Shown: positions 1 through 8,100 of the stretch, one piece after another
How positions within the stretch are numbered: position 1 is the stretch's first letter
Layout: each line of letters begins with the position of its first letter
Notes under the pieces: model-generated
Told to the model about the DNA's origin: nothing
Seen by the model: only the letters and a program-made list of their open reading frames with translations
The model's database searches: none
Translations under genes and position numbers: made by a program
NCBI GenBank assembly: GCA_947471105.1
Contig: CANIYB010000018.1
Span: 1 to 16,031, forward strand
From: Cytophagaceae bacterium
GTDB taxonomy: Bacteria; Bacteroidota; Bacteroidia; Cytophagales; Spirosomataceae
Length of the DNA: 16,031 nucleotides
Reading direction: 5' to 3'

Positions 1-1700
1 ATGTAACAAGGCGATAAATCTTTAGGCCCGTCTATGGCCGCTGTATAAACAAAAGGTTTAAACGTAGAACCAGGCTGACGTTTACTCTGCTTAACGTGAT
101 CATATTTGAAATATTTGAAATCTAAACCACCCACCCAAGCCTTGATATGACCTGTGTAAGGATCTAAGGTCATCATGCCCGACTGTAAAAACCGCTTATA
201 ATAATTGATGGAATCAATCGAGCTCATACTTCTTTTCTCCTCACCCAACGCATTTCTAGAATAAACCCACATATCTCGCTTCACATTTTTCATGTAATGC
301 CAAACTGAATCAGGACTTGTAGGAAATCTTTTAGCCAACGCTTTGTAATAATCCGTGCGCTTGGCAACCGTATCGATGAAACCTACAATCTCAACTCCGT
401 GCTCGTCGACCCAAGGATTTTGACCGGCCCAATGGTTATCAAAAGATTTTTGAATGTTACGCATTCCGCCCTCAACCGCTTCCTCCGCATGTAATTGGAG
501 ACGCGAGTCGATGGTTGTCATTATTTTCAATCCATCCCGATACAAATCCACTTCCATTTCATTTTCTTTGGCCCAATCATTAATGTATCTAGCCACGGCC
601 ACCTTAAAATAATTACCAGTCCCATCATAGGGAGACTCTTCATTGGGATGTAAAACGATCGGTAATTTCGCCAAGGAATCATATGCAGCCTTTTTCAAAT
701 AACCCGCCTTCACCATTTGAGACAAAACCACATTCCTACGTTTCCAAGCCTTGTTTTCAGCCAAAGGCTTTCCGTCATAACGGGTTGGATTATAGGTGGT
801 TGTCGCCTTTTGTAAACCGATTAATATCGCTGCTTCTTGTACATTTAAACTATCCGCACTCGTATTAAAATAGGTCTTTGCAGCTACTTTGATTCCATAC
901 GCGTTATTTCCATAGTCGACCGTATTTAAATACCAAAGGATAATTTCATCCTTCGTGTAAAAACGTTCTAAATTAATGGCTGTCACCCATTCCTTGGATT
1001 TATAAATCAACTTATTTAATCCTGGAATATATCCCAAAATACCTGTTTTGAAGAAGCCTTTTTTGGTCCGAGTTTTGAAGAGATTTTTGGCTAATTGCTG
1101 AGAAATAGTACTTCCACCTCCCCGATCGCCCCCTTTAGCCATGCCCACTAACACACCGGCCCAAGCTTGAAAGTCAATACCCGTATGCTCATAAAACCGA
1201 GAATCTTCGGTAGCCACCAAAGCTTTTACGAGATAAGGTGACAGTAAATTAAAGTCTCGTATGGGAGTTCTATTTTCAGCAAAATATTTGCCTAATAGCA
1301 CACCATCCGCAGAATATATCTCAGAGGCTTGGGAAAGTTTAGGGTTTTGCAAATCGTCGACTGACGGCATTTCACCGGTCAACCAGAAAATATTGGTTTG
1401 TATGACAAATAAATAGATTAAAACAAATAAACCCGCTTTGGCAGTAAATTTCCAAATCTTAACAATAGGCCGGTAATATGGAGATTGTTTGTCGACATGC
1501 GCATCATAAAATGCTTTGAATCGACGGTAATAGGCTTCAATCAACACTTTGGTTAGATTGGCATAGCCGATTAACCAAGTGTATTTCTTCTCCCCTAAAA
1601 TCTTTAAGAGTGCTTTATCTAATAGAATCACCAACCAAATGATTCCTTCCGAAATTTTGATTTTACTGGTAACCCAAAAGCCTTTAATCGATTCTAACAT
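1..1700 (-). CDS. Class A penicillin-binding protein 1A (bifunctional transglycosylase/transpeptidase), 3' end outside the window
   Basis: Partial gene; 566 codons from the ATG at 1700 are visible. It polymerises lipid II glycan strands and cross-links peptidoglycan at the outer face of the inner membrane. A cytoplasmic N-terminal stretch of about 87 residues precedes one membrane helix (about 88-108, sequence GLFVLIYLFVIQ). The GT51 glycosyltransferase domain follows, with the catalytic-glutamate motif ATEDSRFYEHTGID near residue 167 and the GGSTISQQLAKNLF motif. The transpeptidase domain begins near the left edge; its SxxK nucleophile is in PGSTFKPF, serine about residue 545. The SxN and KTG motifs would lie outside the window. 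An in-frame stop (1737-1739) lies upstream and ATG 1700 is the first Met. It starts 25 bp after the TrpF-like gene, so the two probably share a transcript. The family is certain; the exact PBP subtype is inferred from the domain order. Confidence 0.95.
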   Translation of the reverse strand, partial: MLESIKGFWVTSKIKISEGIIWLVILLDKALLKILGEKKYTWLIGYANLTKVLIEAYYRRFKAFYDAHVDKQSPYYRPIVKIWKFTAKAGLFVLIYLFVIQTNIFWLTGEMPSVDDLQNPKLSQASEIYSADGVLLGKYFAENRTPIRDFNLLSPYLVKALVATEDSRFYEHTGIDFQAWAGVLVGMAKGGDRGGGSTISQQLAKNLFKTRTKKGFFKTGILGYIPGLNKLIYKSKEWVTAINLERFYTKDEIILWYLNTVDYGNNAYGIKVAAKTYFNTSADSLNVQEAAILIGLQKATTTYNPTRYDGKPLAENKAWKRRNVVLSQMVKAGYLKKAAYDSLAKLPIVLHPNEESPYDGTGNYFKVAVARYINDWAKENEMEVDLYRDGLKIMTTIDSRLQLHAEEAVEGGMRNIQKSFDNHWAGQNPWVDEHGVEIVGFIDTVAKRTDYYKALAKRFPTSPDSVWHYMKNVKRDMWVYSRNALGEEKRSMSSIDSINYYKRFLQSGMMTLDPYTGHIKAWVGGLDFKYFKYDHVKQSKRQPGSTFKPFVYTAAIDGPKDLSPCY

Positions 1701-1725
1701 ATATTTTAAATGCGTAAATGCATAT

Positions 1726-2316
1726 TTATTCGGTTTCTAGTTTTTCTAAGATAGTGATTAAATCAGTAAAATCTCGGTAGCCAGGACGCTCCTCTTTCCC
1801 TGCAATTAATCCAATTCCTTGGATAGAACTTTGCTCAACCCATTCGTCTAAATCTTGATCAGGAATACGTAAACCTAAGATAATGGGATATTGTGCAGAC
1901 CATATTTCCACTTGGTTTTCAAAACCTAACAAGGAATCCTCCGAGTCACCTACCAACAAAAAATAGTCTACATAAGGTCTGGCGGCCGCAAATAATGCAG
2001 GTAAATTATCTGAATCAAGATTTACTCTTAAGATTTTGGGTAATGTAAGGTGCTTGATTTTCTCTAACTGAGTCGAAGAACTAATCTCTAAAACATCTGG
2101 CTGGTAAGCCTCACAGAGTGCAATTATTTGATCTTCTGAACAATTAAACGCCTCGCCAACGATCTGAACACCTGAAAGCCAATTTCGAATTTCATTGAAT
2201 TTATCCAAAGGAACATCCGTCATAGAAAATCCTAACCATTCCACGCCCATCCCTGCACAATACCGCGCATCCGACAAATTCTCAATCGCAGAAACCTTAA
2301 CCTTTGTCTTTAGCAT
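1726..2316 (-). CDS. Degenerate TrpF-like (phosphoribosylanthranilate isomerase fold) protein
   Basis: A 196-residue protein with the outline of a TrpF TIM barrel. The first strand reads KVKVSAIENLSDARYCAGMG, corresponding to KICGIT..EDA in TrpF, and the C-terminal phosphate-site region IAGKEERPGYRDF corresponds to SSGVE..PG.KD. The catalytic features are missing. The general-base Cys of the KICG motif is Ser here. The QLHG motif is replaced by LEISSS. The general-acid Asp of the LLDT motif is not at its expected place (FLLVGDS). The GGTG..FDW phosphate loop is not recognisable. True isomerase activity in tryptophan synthesis is therefore unlikely. No other trp gene is nearby; its partner is the PBP gene 25 bp downstream. 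It could be a neofunctionalised or regulatory barrel. Family assignment is fairly sure; function is unknown. Confidence 0.72.
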   Translation of the reverse strand: MLKTKVKVSAIENLSDARYCAGMGVEWLGFSMTDVPLDKFNEIRNWLSGVQIVGEAFNCSEDQIIALCEAYQPDVLEISSSTQLEKIKHLTLPKILRVNLDSDNLPALFAAARPYVDYFLLVGDSEDSLLGFENQVEIWSAQYPIILGLRIPDQDLDEWVEQSSIQGIGLIAGKEERPGYRDFTDLITILEKLETE

Positions 2317-2337
2317 AAATCAATCCAAAATTAAAAA

Positions 2338-2370
2338 CAAAACTAATCTTTAAGGTGCTAAATAGCAAAA
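2338..2370 (-). promoter_or_regulatory. Putative Bacteroidota-type promoter for the TrpF-like/PBP operon
   Basis: On the minus strand, TTTTG (2370-2366) is followed after 20 bases by TAGTTTTG (2345-2338), an exact match to the TAnnTTTG -7 element. Transcription would begin near 2331, giving a leader of about 15 bases before the ATG at 2316. A second exact match, TAATTTTG (2333-2326), lies closer to the start but lacks a partner -33 TTG. Assignment rests on motif matching only. Confidence 0.45.
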
Positions 2371-2442
2371 TTGTTCGCCAATTGGGCAAATTAATCTTAA
2401 ATTGCACAAAATTTCGTCAGGCCTTGAACCTGAGCAGCAAAT

Positions 2443-3582
2443 ATGAAAACAAAAGGACGCGTACTAGTCGCCATGAGCGGCGGTATTGACAGCTCAGTCG
2501 CAGCTGTTTTATTACATGAGCAAGGATATGAAGTGATCGGCATGACCATGAAAACATGGGACTATGCTAGCTCCGGTGGGACAAAAAAGGAAACAGGTTG
2601 TTGTTCGCTTGATTCAATCAATGATGCCCGACATATTGCCGTATCCTTAGGTTTCCCCCATTATATATTAGACATCCGCGAGGAATTTGGTGATTCCGTC
2701 ATTGATTATTTCACTAATGAATATGTAGAAGGTCGAACACCCAATCCATGTGTTATGTGCAATACCCACATCAAATGGGATGCATTGTTAAAGCGCGCAG
2801 ACCAATTAGGATGCGAATTCATCGCCACCGGACATTACGCACAAATCAGAGAAGAAAACAATCGATTTATTATATCAAAAGGGGTAGACGCGTTGAAAGA
2901 CCAAAGTTATGTGCTTTGGGGAGTTTCTCAATCTTCACTCGCGCGAACCATTCTTCCTTTAGGTCATTTAACGAAAGCCAAAATACGCGAAATGGCCACA
3001 GAGCGGGGCTTTGTTGACCTAGTCAATAAATCAGAAAGCTATGAAATCTGTTTTGTTCCCGACAATGATTATCGGGGCTTTCTAAAGCGCAGAATTCCTG
3101 AGCTGGAAGAGCAAGTGAAAGGTGGAAATTTTATTGATACAGAAGGCAAAATCATAGGCACACACGAGGGATATCCTTTTTATACGGTAGGCCAAAGAAA
3201 GGGTTTAGGCAAGGCTTTTGGCTATCCAGCCTTTGTTACGGAAATAAGGAAAGAAACGAATGAAGTGGTCATCGGGAAGTTAGAGGATTTGAATAGAACC
3301 GGTATGTATGTGGGCCAATTAAACCTACAAAAATATGACTCAATCCCAGCTGAGGGCCTAGAAACGGTGACAAAAGTTCGATACAAAGATGCGGGGACGG
3401 CCGCTTTTATTCAAGGATTAAACGGGAAAATCAAAGTAGAATTCCATGAAGATGTCAGTGGAATCGCACCGGGCCAAGCAGCTGTATTTTATGAGGGGGA
3501 TGATGTAGTCGGTGGGGGTTGGATTCTTAAATCTTTTCAAAAAGGAAGTGTTTTCGAAAATGTCCAATCATTCCAATTATAG
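2443..3582 (+). CDS. mnmA: tRNA-specific 2-thiouridylase MnmA
   Basis: MnmA adenylates U34 of tRNAs for Lys, Glu and Gln in the cytoplasm and replaces oxygen-2 with persulfide sulfur, giving s2U34. The 379-residue length is normal. The PP-loop ATP site is SGGIDSS (residues 12-18). The catalytic Cys103 lies in NPCVMCN, and the second catalytic Cys203 lies in SYEICFVPDND. ATGHYAQI and KDQSYVLWG are also family signatures. The C-terminal beta-barrel follows from about residue 230 (YTVGQRKGLG). The gene stands alone on the plus strand, diverging from the TrpF-like gene (126 bp gap) and converging on the metallophosphoesterase (35 bp gap, no clear hairpin seen). The ATG at 2443 puts the PP-loop at the usual distance from the N-terminus. 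No obvious Shine-Dalgarno site is present, as is common in this phylum. Confidence 0.97.
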   Translation: MKTKGRVLVAMSGGIDSSVAAVLLHEQGYEVIGMTMKTWDYASSGGTKKETGCCSLDSINDARHIAVSLGFPHYILDIREEFGDSVIDYFTNEYVEGRTPNPCVMCNTHIKWDALLKRADQLGCEFIATGHYAQIREENNRFIISKGVDALKDQSYVLWGVSQSSLARTILPLGHLTKAKIREMATERGFVDLVNKSESYEICFVPDNDYRGFLKRRIPELEEQVKGGNFIDTEGKIIGTHEGYPFYTVGQRKGLGKAFGYPAFVTEIRKETNEVVIGKLEDLNRTGMYVGQLNLQKYDSIPAEGLETVTKVRYKDAGTAAFIQGLNGKIKVEFHEDVSGIAPGQAAVFYEGDDVVGGGWILKSFQKGSVFENVQSFQL

Positions 3583-3617
3583 TCTGAATGCTAATTTAAT
3601 CCATTTTTTCTCCACAA

Positions 3618-4133
3618 TTATTTAACGCGAATCTTCAAACGAGGCATTTGGATTACTTCCATATCAAAAATTCGAGATCCGTCAATCTTAAACCTCAAAG
3701 CTGTTTGCTCATCATGAAATCCATGTTGGCCCGCCGCCCCCGGATTTAAAAACAGCATGTTATTTCGTTTCAAATCTCTTTTGACCTGAAGTATGTGGGA
3801 ATGGCCACACACAAAAATATGTGGAATTCCCATGGCAAAAGTTTCTAATGCATCAGGTTTGTAGGAGGAGGGCGCACCGGCAATATGCGTCATGGCAACT
3901 TTTACGTTTTCGCACATAAACCGAGTGATTTTTGGAAACATGTTGCGGATCGTGCGATCATCAATGTTCCCATAAACACCATAAACGGGTTTCCCAAAAC
4001 TCATTAATGTATCTGCAATCGCCACAGAACCCCAATCACCCCCATGCCAGATTTGATCGCAAAACTCGATATGCTCTTCAAGCCGCGCGTCTAAATAACT
4101 ATGAGTATCTGAAAGGAGTAAAATCTTTTGCAT
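3618..4133 (-). CDS. YfcE/MJ0936-type metallophosphoesterase
   Basis: A 171-residue calcineurin-like phosphoesterase, the usual size of the compact YfcE/MJ0936 phosphodiesterase group. All metal-binding motifs are visible in order: D9-x-H11 (LLSDTHS), GD at residue 33 (HGGDWG), GN at 55-56 (YGNIDDR), H83 (MTHIAG) and the GHSH box at 110-113. NPGAAGQHGFH near residue 130 is the family's C-terminal signature. No signal peptide is visible, so it should be cytoplasmic. The physiological substrate of this family is poorly defined; phosphodiester hydrolysis is the known activity. Its ATG directly abuts the TAA of the upstream secreted hydrolase (TAAATG), so the two are almost certainly co-transcribed and perhaps translationally coupled. 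Confidence 0.93.
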   Translation of the reverse strand: MQKILLLSDTHSYLDARLEEHIEFCDQIWHGGDWGSVAIADTLMSFGKPVYGVYGNIDDRTIRNMFPKITRFMCENVKVAMTHIAGAPSSYKPDALETFAMGIPHIFVCGHSHILQVKRDLKRNNMLFLNPGAAGQHGFHDEQTALRFKIDGSRIFDMEVIQMPRLKIRVK

Positions 4134-5135
4134 TTATTCAGCAGATTTTGTTTTCAGCGAAATCAATAAATTTTCCTTGATCAGATTATTCGATGACCAT
4201 ACTGATTTCTCATTGGCATATTTCTGTTTCAATGCCTCTGAAATTTCAGGAGCAGCCATCACCCAAGTAGGCGAACCGGCATCCTTCCAAGCAGAATACC
4301 AAAAACTAGCCACCCGATTAGACGCTAAAAGCATTCTTTTTTCAATGGACGAGCCTAATCGATTGCCATACGCTTTTATAAAGTCTTTGGTATAATACTG
4401 TAATTTACGACCTCCTCGCTCCACTTCCATGAATGATTTTGCTTCTCCCATCTCTGCCCGAATAGCTAATTCCGTTTTATAAACTTCAGGTAGCATATCA
4501 TGTGATTCCAATAAAATTTGAAAGATAAAATCTTGTGGATTTTTTATGTAGGTAACCGCAGGCACCTGATTAAATTGATAATTTCTCAAAAATTCCTCAG
4601 GCACTAAACTTTCCCACAACACATGAATGCCTTTTTGGTTGGTAAATTGTCCATCGTGATTTTTAGTTGTATGCAAAGGAACATGTGAATCAGCCACATA
4701 ATGGCCTAAATCGGCTGCATAAAACAACACAGAATCCTTTAAATTATGTTGAAATGAATAAACTAACCGTTTATAAACTCGGTTTACTTCCCAAGGCACA
4801 AGCCCTTCATTTTTCAAACTATCCAAGGAATATTTCTTGACGGCGGCAGAAAAATCATGCGGGATAGCTGTGCGATAGTTGGGGCCAAAAACATCCGCAT
4901 CCATATCTAAATAATGTTTTGGGTCCTCTAATTTATCGTCTCTTCTGCGGACATCTGGCCTAATCGAGTGGGTCACTAAATAATCTTGATTCGCGTAAAA
5001 AAACAATCCTAATTCTGCTGGTAACGTATAAATGGAAACTTGCTGCAATGATTTATGAGAAAGAAATCCCCAAGAGGAAATCAAAATAGATACAAAGGCA
5101 AGAATTGAAAATTTAACTAATGTTCTCTTTCGCAT
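4134..5135 (-). CDS. Secreted S1/P1 nuclease-like or zinc-dependent phospholipase C-like hydrolase
   Basis: Predicted tri-zinc hydrolase of the S1/P1 nuclease and phospholipase C superfamily, exported to the periplasm or beyond. I prefer the ATG at 5135 (333 residues) over the longer open frame from 5237. It places a clean signal peptide first (MRKRTLVKFSILAFVSILISS), followed at once by Trp22 in WGFLSHK. In P1 nuclease the mature N-terminal Trp itself binds zinc, so this start makes structural sense. Other ligand-like residues are H27, H74 and D77 (HYLDMD), H145-x3-D149-x5-H155 (GHYVADSHVPLH) and H171..E175 (HVLWE); E replaces the common D at the last site. Substrate (nucleic acid or phospholipid) cannot be told from sequence. 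The start overlaps the sensor gene's end by 23 bp, and the metallophosphoesterase follows with no gap. Confidence 0.85.
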   Translation of the reverse strand: MRKRTLVKFSILAFVSILISSWGFLSHKSLQQVSIYTLPAELGLFFYANQDYLVTHSIRPDVRRRDDKLEDPKHYLDMDADVFGPNYRTAIPHDFSAAVKKYSLDSLKNEGLVPWEVNRVYKRLVYSFQHNLKDSVLFYAADLGHYVADSHVPLHTTKNHDGQFTNQKGIHVLWESLVPEEFLRNYQFNQVPAVTYIKNPQDFIFQILLESHDMLPEVYKTELAIRAEMGEAKSFMEVERGGRKLQYYTKDFIKAYGNRLGSSIEKRMLLASNRVASFWYSAWKDAGSPTWVMAAPEISEALKQKYANEKSVWSSNNLIKENLLISLKTKSAE

Positions 5136-8100
5136 GATGGATGTAATAAGAAGGTGATTGACCAAATTGTTTTTTAAAGACGCGTGTAAAATAGGCTGGA
5201 TCATTAAATCCAACTTTATAGGCAATTTCGGAAACATTAAATTGGGTAGTCTCCATAAACACTAAGGCTTGTTGGAGCCTAATGGAACGTATAAATTCAT
5301 TTCCAGCTAAAGAAGTAAGGTTTTTCAACTTCCGATACAACTGCATTTTGCTCATATCCAGCCCATTTTCTAAATCGACCACATCAAAATTAGAATCAGC
5401 CATATTTTCAATAATTAAGGCAGTTGCCTTTTGTAAAAATTCATCTTGAAATTCCGGTAATTTACCTTCCGTTAATTCTTTCTGAACTAACTGTTTCTGC
5501 CAATTTTTTCTAGCTCTTTCCTTGGCTTCTAATAACTTATTGACTCTAATTTCTAATAAATCCGCATTAAATGGCTTACTCACATAATCATCCGCACCGG
5601 ATTGCATGCCTTCAATTTGACTGTCCTGTGAACTTTTTGAAGTTAGGATAATGATCGGAATATGATTTGTTTTGGGATTACTACGAAGGGCCCGGCAAAG
5701 ATTAATTCCGCTCATGCCAGGCATCATCCAATCGGTAATGACCACATCTGGCAAAAACTTCAAAGCCAATTCCAATGCCTCTTCTCCCCTTCCAGACTCG
5801 ACTATTTGAAAACGCTTGGAAAAAATATCGGCAACAAATTTTCTTAATTCCGTATGATCATCTACAATCAATAAAATTTGTTTTTCGTGTTCAATCGAGT
5901 CTAATTTTTGAACAACTGGATGTGAGGAAACAATCTTTTCCAATAAATTTTCATGTTGCTGAATCCATGAGGGATCGAATGCGGTATCTTGAACTGGGAA
6001 ATTAATTGAAAAATTACTTCCTTCACCCAATTTACTAGTAACCTCTATTTGGCCCAAATGCAACTCAATCAATTCCTTACAAAGTGACAAACCAACGCCC
6101 GTTCCGGCTCGATTCATCGATTCCGGGACTTGGTAAAAACGATCAAAAATATGATTCAAATGTTCAGATGCAATTCCTTTTCCGGTATCTAATACCTGAA
6201 TACGAACCGATTTGACTTTCTTTTTACCACCTTGAATATCATGAATCAATGTCAAAGAAACACCAATTTTCCCTTCTTCTGGCGTATGCTTAAATGCGTT
6301 CGACAAAAGATTGGATACACATTTTTCAATGATATCAGCATCATAATAAACAAATAGATCATTTTGTGGCGGTTTCCACATCAAATTGATTTGCTTTTGT
6401 TGCGCATAATTTTCAAACCCTAAAATGATACTGGATAACTGAAGGATTAAATCATGTTTTGCGATGGAAGGTTGCTGCTTTCCAGACTCAATTTTGGATA
6501 GATCTAATAGTTGGTTAATCAATCGCAAAAGTTTTTGAGCGTTTTGATGTATGGAAGACATCCGAGTATTTTGTTCCTCGTTTAGGCCTTTGTTTTTAAG
6601 AAAATAACGTTCAATGGGACTTATGATGAGGGTTAAAGGAGTCCTTAACTCATGAGATATATTGGTAAAAAAATGCGTTTTTACTTGCTCAAGCTCTTGA
6701 ATACGCTCCTTTTCAATTTCCTTCAAACGAATATCTGTCTTAAATGATTCTCGGATTTTTATTTCACGAATAAATCCATAGACAATCCCAGCAGCAGTAA
6801 GAATATAAATAATAAACGCCCACCAGGTGCGATACCATGGGGGTAAAACAGTAATTTTTAACTCAAAAGGATTTTCGGCCCAAATACCATCCGAATTAGA
6901 AGCCTTGACTTTAAAGGTATAATCTCCAGGGCTTAAATTCGTATAAGAAGCGGACCTTTGGGTACCCACATAATTCCAATCTTTTTCAAAACCCTCTAAA
7001 TAATAGGCATACCGATTATTTTTGGGTCTCTGATATTCTAAAGCCACAAAATCAAAGCTAAATACCGATTGCTCAGGCTGAAGGATTAAATGCTTTGTAA
7101 ATAAAATATCTTGATTTAAGGGAGAGTTCTCCGCACCTACTTGAACAGGCTTATTGAAAATTTTCAGATTGGTTATAAAGACGTTTGGAACATCCATTCG
7201 AGAACGTAAACTATCTGATTTAATGTAATTCAATCCATTAATACCTCCAAAAAACAACCAATCCTGACTATTTTTATCGAAAGCATTAATCAAAAACTCT
7301 TTCCCCTGTAGACCGTCCACATCATCAAAATTGATGCATTTGAAAGTCTTAGGATCCATTTTAGAAATTCCGCCATTGGTCGTCAACCACAAATTTCCTT
7401 TTTTATCTTCCACCATTCCCCTCAACGTATTACTGACTAGTCCATCGGCTACTGTAAATACCTTAAATGTATTTCCAGGTCCTTGGAATAAGTGCAATCC
7501 TCCTCCGTTTGTGAGGACCCAGATATGATTTTTTCGGTCTTGATGAATATAAGTCACATGGTTATATCTCAAAGAGGATGTAGAAATCCCCTTTTCCCAA
7601 TGATCAACTTTTTTTGTCTTTAAATCATATACATATAATCCACTCGCGGTCGTACCTATCCAAAGACGACTATTTCCCTCCATCATTAACGTAGAGATCG
7701 TTTTATTTTCAAACAATTTCCGATTTAATTCAGTGTAAGGAATTTCATATTTTTTTGAAATCAAATCAAAAGCCATTAAACCATTTCCTGAAGTCCCTAG
7801 CAACATCTTTTGCCCCATCTTAAGGATACTAGAGAATTTTATGGTCGCGACGTTTGAAACAATTCCTTTCGGGACGGGGTATGAAATCATTTTTCGATCA
7901 AGCCCCAGATTGAAAAGACCCTTCCCTACCACACCAATCCACAAGGTTCCTAATGAATCTGTTTCCAATAGATTAACATCAAAAATATCAGGGGAATTAA
8001 GCCGATTGATGTCTGCATTATTAACTAAATGTTCAACGATACCGGATTTATAATTCAAATACGATAAACCTACATTACTCCCTATCCAAACTCCTTGATT

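Noticed and set aside
683..868. Plus-strand frame within the first 1.7 kb
   Set aside because: It is antisense to the PBP transglycosylase-transpeptidase coding sequence, which is unbroken here.
2374..2389. Near-palindrome around CCAATTGG in the TrpF-like/mnmA spacer
   Set aside because: Only 12 of 16 positions pair, and the sequence is short and AT-centred. Without a known regulator nearby it is within chance expectation.
2417..2433. TCAGG...CCTGA hairpin just before the mnmA start
   Set aside because: A five-base stem with a seven-base loop is too weak to call a regulatory structure or riboswitch.
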